Notes under the pieces: model-generated
The model's database searches: none
What the model saw: the letters and a program-made list of their open reading frames with translations, nothing else
Told to the model about the DNA's origin: nothing
Shown: in pieces, positions 58,951 through 64,000 of the stretch
How the letters are laid out: every line of letters begins with the position of its first letter
How positions within the stretch are numbered: position 1 is the first letter of the stretch
From: Rhodamnia argentea
Lineage: Eukaryota > Streptophyta > Magnoliopsida > Myrtales > Myrtaceae
DNA: 64,000 nt
Assembly (NCBI RefSeq): GCF_020921035.1
Contig: NC_063151.1
Location: 7,936,001-8,000,000 of the forward strand
Direction: 5' to 3'
Position numbers and translations under genes: made by a program

Positions 58951-60534
58951 ATGGCTGCGGACGTGAGCATGAGCAGAGTGGTGGAGTACTTGAAGAATAC
59001 GAAGAAGAAGGACGACGATAAGCCGCAACCGGTGCCGGTGCTGATGCTCCACCACCACGATCACCCCAGCAAGGAATCCACGCCGCCTCCCATGACTCGA
59101 GACCTGCTTGGCCTTGAGTTCCAGTCGTCCCAAGAGCTGGTTGACCTCGACTCCCACGTCCCTTCTGGCTGGGAAAAGCGCCTCGACTTAAAGGTTCCTC
59201 CTTCACCAATTTCTCTATCGTCCTGATTCCTGTTCCATCCCCTCCCTTCCGTCTCATCGGCTTTCAGCTCAAGTTTGCATTTTTTTTTTTCGCTTTTTTC
59301 CCCTTTTCTTCATGTTTTTTCCGTGTTCGCCATGTCTTCTGGGCAATCAATTCTCGGGCTGTGTCTCGTGGCATCTTTTTCTTCTATTACTGGGAATTTC
59401 CTTAGATGGCCTCAGGAATATACACGAGAGAAGAGAGGCTGTGGAGGGTCGAAAGAAAAATCGTTTATATTTCGCAACTCATGTCATGTGATCCCCGAAA
59501 GAAAGAAAGAAGAAGAAGAAAAACCCCCGATCGCTCCTTAATTCACGGCTTGTTTCGTCGGTTGGGCTTGAATTTCTCCGCCCGTTTCTGCCACCGACCG
59601 GACCCCAAATTAATGAATCTTTGGACGCGTTTCATCAATGGATTTGAACAGTAGACCGAGTTGGCTTTCTTCTTATCTTCTGCAGGTGGGGTGGGGTGGG
59701 GTGGGGTGGGGTAGATTTGATTAACTCTGCAACTCTCCCATCTTTATGTGGAAAAACAGGAAAATTTTCTTAATGGGCGTCACTGTATGTGTAGGCCTTC
59801 ACTAGTTAATTCTCAGTCTGCTGCTCCGTTGCCCCATTAAACCTGTTCATCCCCTGCACCCCCCATTTATGCAGAACTCGGTTGCAGTGCTGATTAAGGA
59901 TTGAATGGAAATCGAACAAGGGCCGCCGTAGTTTTGTTTGTCATCAACCGTTTTAAGTGTTGTTAAATGTTGTTTATTGATTTCAAATTTTGGTTCTGCG
60001 TGACTTGTACAGTCAGGGAAAGTCTATATCCAACGTTGCAGCTCCCAAGCTCTGCCCGCCACATCGAGCCTCAAGCATCATCAACCCATCAATTCAGCGC
60101 CTCCTCACTTTCAGGACCTGAACTTCCCTCCTTCGCCCACCAAACTTGCTTTCAACGGTTCTGATGACGCGTTCTTGGACCTCAAGCTACTCACCTCTTC
60201 TTCGCCGTCTACGTCCTGCAATTACCAGAGCGTCTGCACTCTCGATAAAGTCAAATCCGCGCTCGAGAGAGCGGACAGAGAACCGTCCAAGAAGAGATCT
60301 CCGTTTTGGAAATCGCCGCCGTCGTCCCCTTTGTATTCGCTGGCTTCGTCTTCGATCAAGGAGACCCGAGAGGAGGACAGCAATCAAGAGATGTCGGCAA
60401 TTGCTACCTGCTGCCCCAGCTGTCTACTTTACGTGTTGATCTCCAAGACAAATCCCAAGTGCCCCCGTTGCAATTATGTTGTTCCATTGCCGAGCTCGAA
60501 GAAGCCTCGAATAGATCTCAACATATCCATCTGA
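58951..60534 (+). CDS. CFL1: WW-domain protein, CURLY FLAG LEAF1 (CFL1) type
   Basis: Two exons (58951-59193 and 60013-60534) join in phase at a GT-AG intron to give 254 residues. The intron splits a WW-like domain at residues 71-95: VPSGWEKRLDLK in exon 1 and SGKVYIQRC in exon 2. The C-terminal block, CCPSCLLYVLISKTNPKCPR then C, carries two Cys-X2-Cys pairs (215/218 and 231/234) and is shared with the plant CFL1 family. The protein ends KKPRIDLNISI; the DLN motif is reminiscent of an EAR repression motif, which is inference. In rice and Arabidopsis CFL1 proteins affect cuticle formation by acting on an HD-ZIP IV factor (HDG1), so an epidermal role is likely. ATG 58951 was chosen over an upstream in-frame ATG (58876), which would prepend a low-complexity Arg/Gly stretch. 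The intron holds a strong G-tract array. Confidence 0.9.
59688..59712 (+). repeat. (GGGGT)5 G-tract array in CFL1-type intron
   Basis: Five runs of four G separated by single T, on the sense strand within intron 59194-60012. Such a sequence can form a G-quadruplex in DNA or pre-mRNA. Confidence 0.9.
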
Positions 60535-60846
60535 GAGATGAATGAGCAGTCGGTGCTAATGATCAGATTGTTCCCTTCCCGGACGACCCCACCAGGGCCA
60601 CCACCCTCCTCTTCTTTTAATTTTGTAAATGAGATTTGAGAGTTTTTAAAAGATAAGATTTGTATCAAGTAAAGTGTAGGATGTACATACATTTTAAAGG
60701 GCGCTGACCTCCTTAGTGAAGTACAGCTGATAGCAGATCTTTTCTTCTTCAGCTTTTCTATATGAATGATAGGGTTTGTTGCATGAACAATATAATCTTG
60801 AAGACTTACTGATGGTAACAGAAATTAGTGATTACTGCCACTGATT

Positions 60847-60888
<42 letters not shown>

Positions 60889-62366
60889 GCATGCGTGCTT
60901 GAACGTGCGGGCACACGCATACACCAGCGAAATAGCCTGAATGTTGCGCCCTCCTCAATTTAGTTGAGGCCGGACCTTCAGGAGTGAATCCTGCTATTGT
61001 TCTTCTGGTATGGGATACAAGATCTGACTTTCTGCACAAGAGGGAGTTTACAACTTCTAGTAAAGAGATTCTTTGGCACCTTAGAATCGAACTGGGTGTT
61101 TGGGTGTGTGGCTCAGACTTAGATTCTAACTATAAAAGTGCCACCAACTATTTGATTGAATCTTCACATTGTGGTGCAAAATGCAACTCCAGTGCCGATG
61201 CTAACGAAGATGCTTGCCAAATGACTTGCTGTAGAACAGCAAGCAGATGAGAAGATGGAATGGCACCTCTAATTGGTTCCGATTATTGTCCATGCAGCAC
61301 AAATAGGAATTTTTATGAACATATTGAGACAGACAAATTTGTTTCACGCTACTCTGTTTTTCAGCAGTTGCCGAGGACTTCAATCATGTTTGCTTCGCTC
61401 TACTTGGCATCATCAAGCCATGCTGCAGAAGCCTATTGTCAAACCCTTAAAAAATAGTTTTGCATGTTGACTCTGTCATTGCCATCGCATACATGTCTTG
61501 CTCGTAGGCACAGATAAACAAATGAGATGACCAAACATATCTCAAAGCTATTACAATTGTTCTCGATATTCACTCAAAATGCTGCATCAAGTTTCACAAG
61601 CTCCTTGGAAGATGTAGTCTATAGCTAACTCTTGATAGACTGTAATATCAAGATACTTTTAGAACTGTAAATCTGAAAGCACCCGATTCTCAAGCAAGTA
61701 TTTGAGAAGTTTGGGCATACCCACTCACAAAATACATGTCCAGATAATAAGAATGCTAATATTTATATGTTTTTCACCTTAGTTGGAAGAGGTTCCAGTG
61801 AATTTTGCAAATTTTCCGGTCAATTTATTTCGATGTCCCTCGTTGGATGGCAAATTTTCAACTCCTCAGACTTTGACATTCCTCATCAAATAGAAGAGAT
61901 GATAAGAAACGACTTGGCAAAATTATCGGTTTTGAAGTATCCATTAGCATTTCTATCTAATCAAAAGACACTCAAAGTGCACATGTGCAAAGCCAGAGAG
62001 GTGTCCTAGATTAAAAAGATGCTAAGCAGACAAAGGTCACTGTTTAACAAAATTGACTGGTTCTTTTCTGGCAGGATACATTTGTGATGCTGAGAAGAGA
62101 AAGTTTCACGGGTTAGAGATTGTTTACATTGCATAATAAGAGCACACAATGCTCTGAAGCATTATGACACAGTTTGTCACCGAAATGGCTGCGTATTGTT
62201 GCTGAAAACTTCGTTACCACCGCTTGATGCTTCAGCTTAATATTGGGATGGAGTTGAGGTTGTTTGTGTAAAACTTCTTGGTGTCATCAATCTCGGGACC
62301 TGAAGATGCCGAGATAACCACTGAGAAGATTAAAGAGAGCACAATCTGCCCAAGTAATATTTTCTC
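60535..62366. other. Spacer between WW-domain gene and peroxidase
   Basis: The first few hundred bases include the 3' flank of the WW-domain gene. A (TC)n run lies at about 60852-60886. Plus-strand frames at 60984-61250, 61260-61457 and 61767-62009 are interrupted and match nothing I know. They could be a decayed gene or a non-coding transcript. The last part is the 3' flank of the peroxidase. Confidence 0.4.
60852..60886. repeat. TC microsatellite
   Basis: About 17 TC units. Confidence 0.9.

Positions 62367-64000
<1,634 letters not shown>

Noticed and set aside
58640..59257. 205-codon open frame on the minus strand
   Set aside because: Antisense to the promoter, leader and first exon of the WW-domain gene; Ser/Leu-rich composition reflects GGAGGA repeats.
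60984..61470. Possible small secreted Cys-rich protein gene
   Set aside because: The cysteines lie in short frames broken by stops, with no signal peptide or conserved spacing.

Overview
The window is nuclear DNA from a flowering plant. Genes are split by GT-AG introns, intergenic spacers are long and AT-rich, leaders carry CT/GA microsatellites, and fragments of plant transposons (Copia gag, hAT, a tRNA-type SINE, several inverted-repeat elements) are scattered throughout. The gene families are dicot-like. The style of the inverted-repeat elements reminds me of Myrtaceae (eucalypt-type) genomes, but that is an impression, not a demonstration.

I support six protein-coding genes. (1) The 5' half of a molybdenum-cofactor sulfurase (ABA3/MOCOS type), minus strand, 777-6126, running off the left edge. 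(2) A four-exon CCT-domain protein, minus strand, 12219-13527. (3) A 14-exon multidomain cyclophilin of the CYP59 type (PPIase + RRM + zinc knuckle + charged tail), plus strand, 23613-34792. (4) A single-exon SAUR gene, plus strand, 49217-49633. (5) A two-exon WW-domain protein of the CURLY FLAG LEAF1 type, plus strand, 58951-60534. (6) A class III peroxidase resembling PRX48, minus strand, 62367-64000, whose first codons lie beyond the right edge. Every exon junction was placed by reading the translated junction against the family pattern and checking the splice dinucleotides. One cyclophilin intron appears to be GC-AG.

Between these genes lies a debris field. Broken fragments include an SRP-receptor-beta-like piece (about 18.94 kb), an AFC/LAMMER kinase pseudogene (35.8-36.8 kb), a frame-broken acidic minisatellite (38.0-38.4 kb), a hAT transposase tail (39.2-39.9 kb), a KUP/HAK potassium transporter pseudogene that keeps an intron (41.7-42.6 kb) and a NOC3-like first exon (53.6-53.7 kb). 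Non-coding repeats include a three-copy family of long inverted-repeat elements, a tandem array of about 176 bp, a diverged tandem duplication of about 465 bp, and three LTR/primer-binding-site-like fragments. A SINE with clear target-site duplications sits inside a cyclophilin intron.

The genes do not form a pathway together. They are independent plant loci: molybdenum cofactor/abscisic acid biosynthesis, CCT transcriptional regulation, co-transcriptional RNA processing, auxin-responsive growth, cuticle/epidermal development and wall or H2O2 chemistry. I found no convincing new multi-gene system. The most unusual items are a stop-free 96-nt intron in the sulfurase gene that would encode a hydrophobic insert if retained, the recurrent in-frame stop inside the acidic minisatellite, and the cluster of captured-looking gene fragments at 35.7-42.6 kb.
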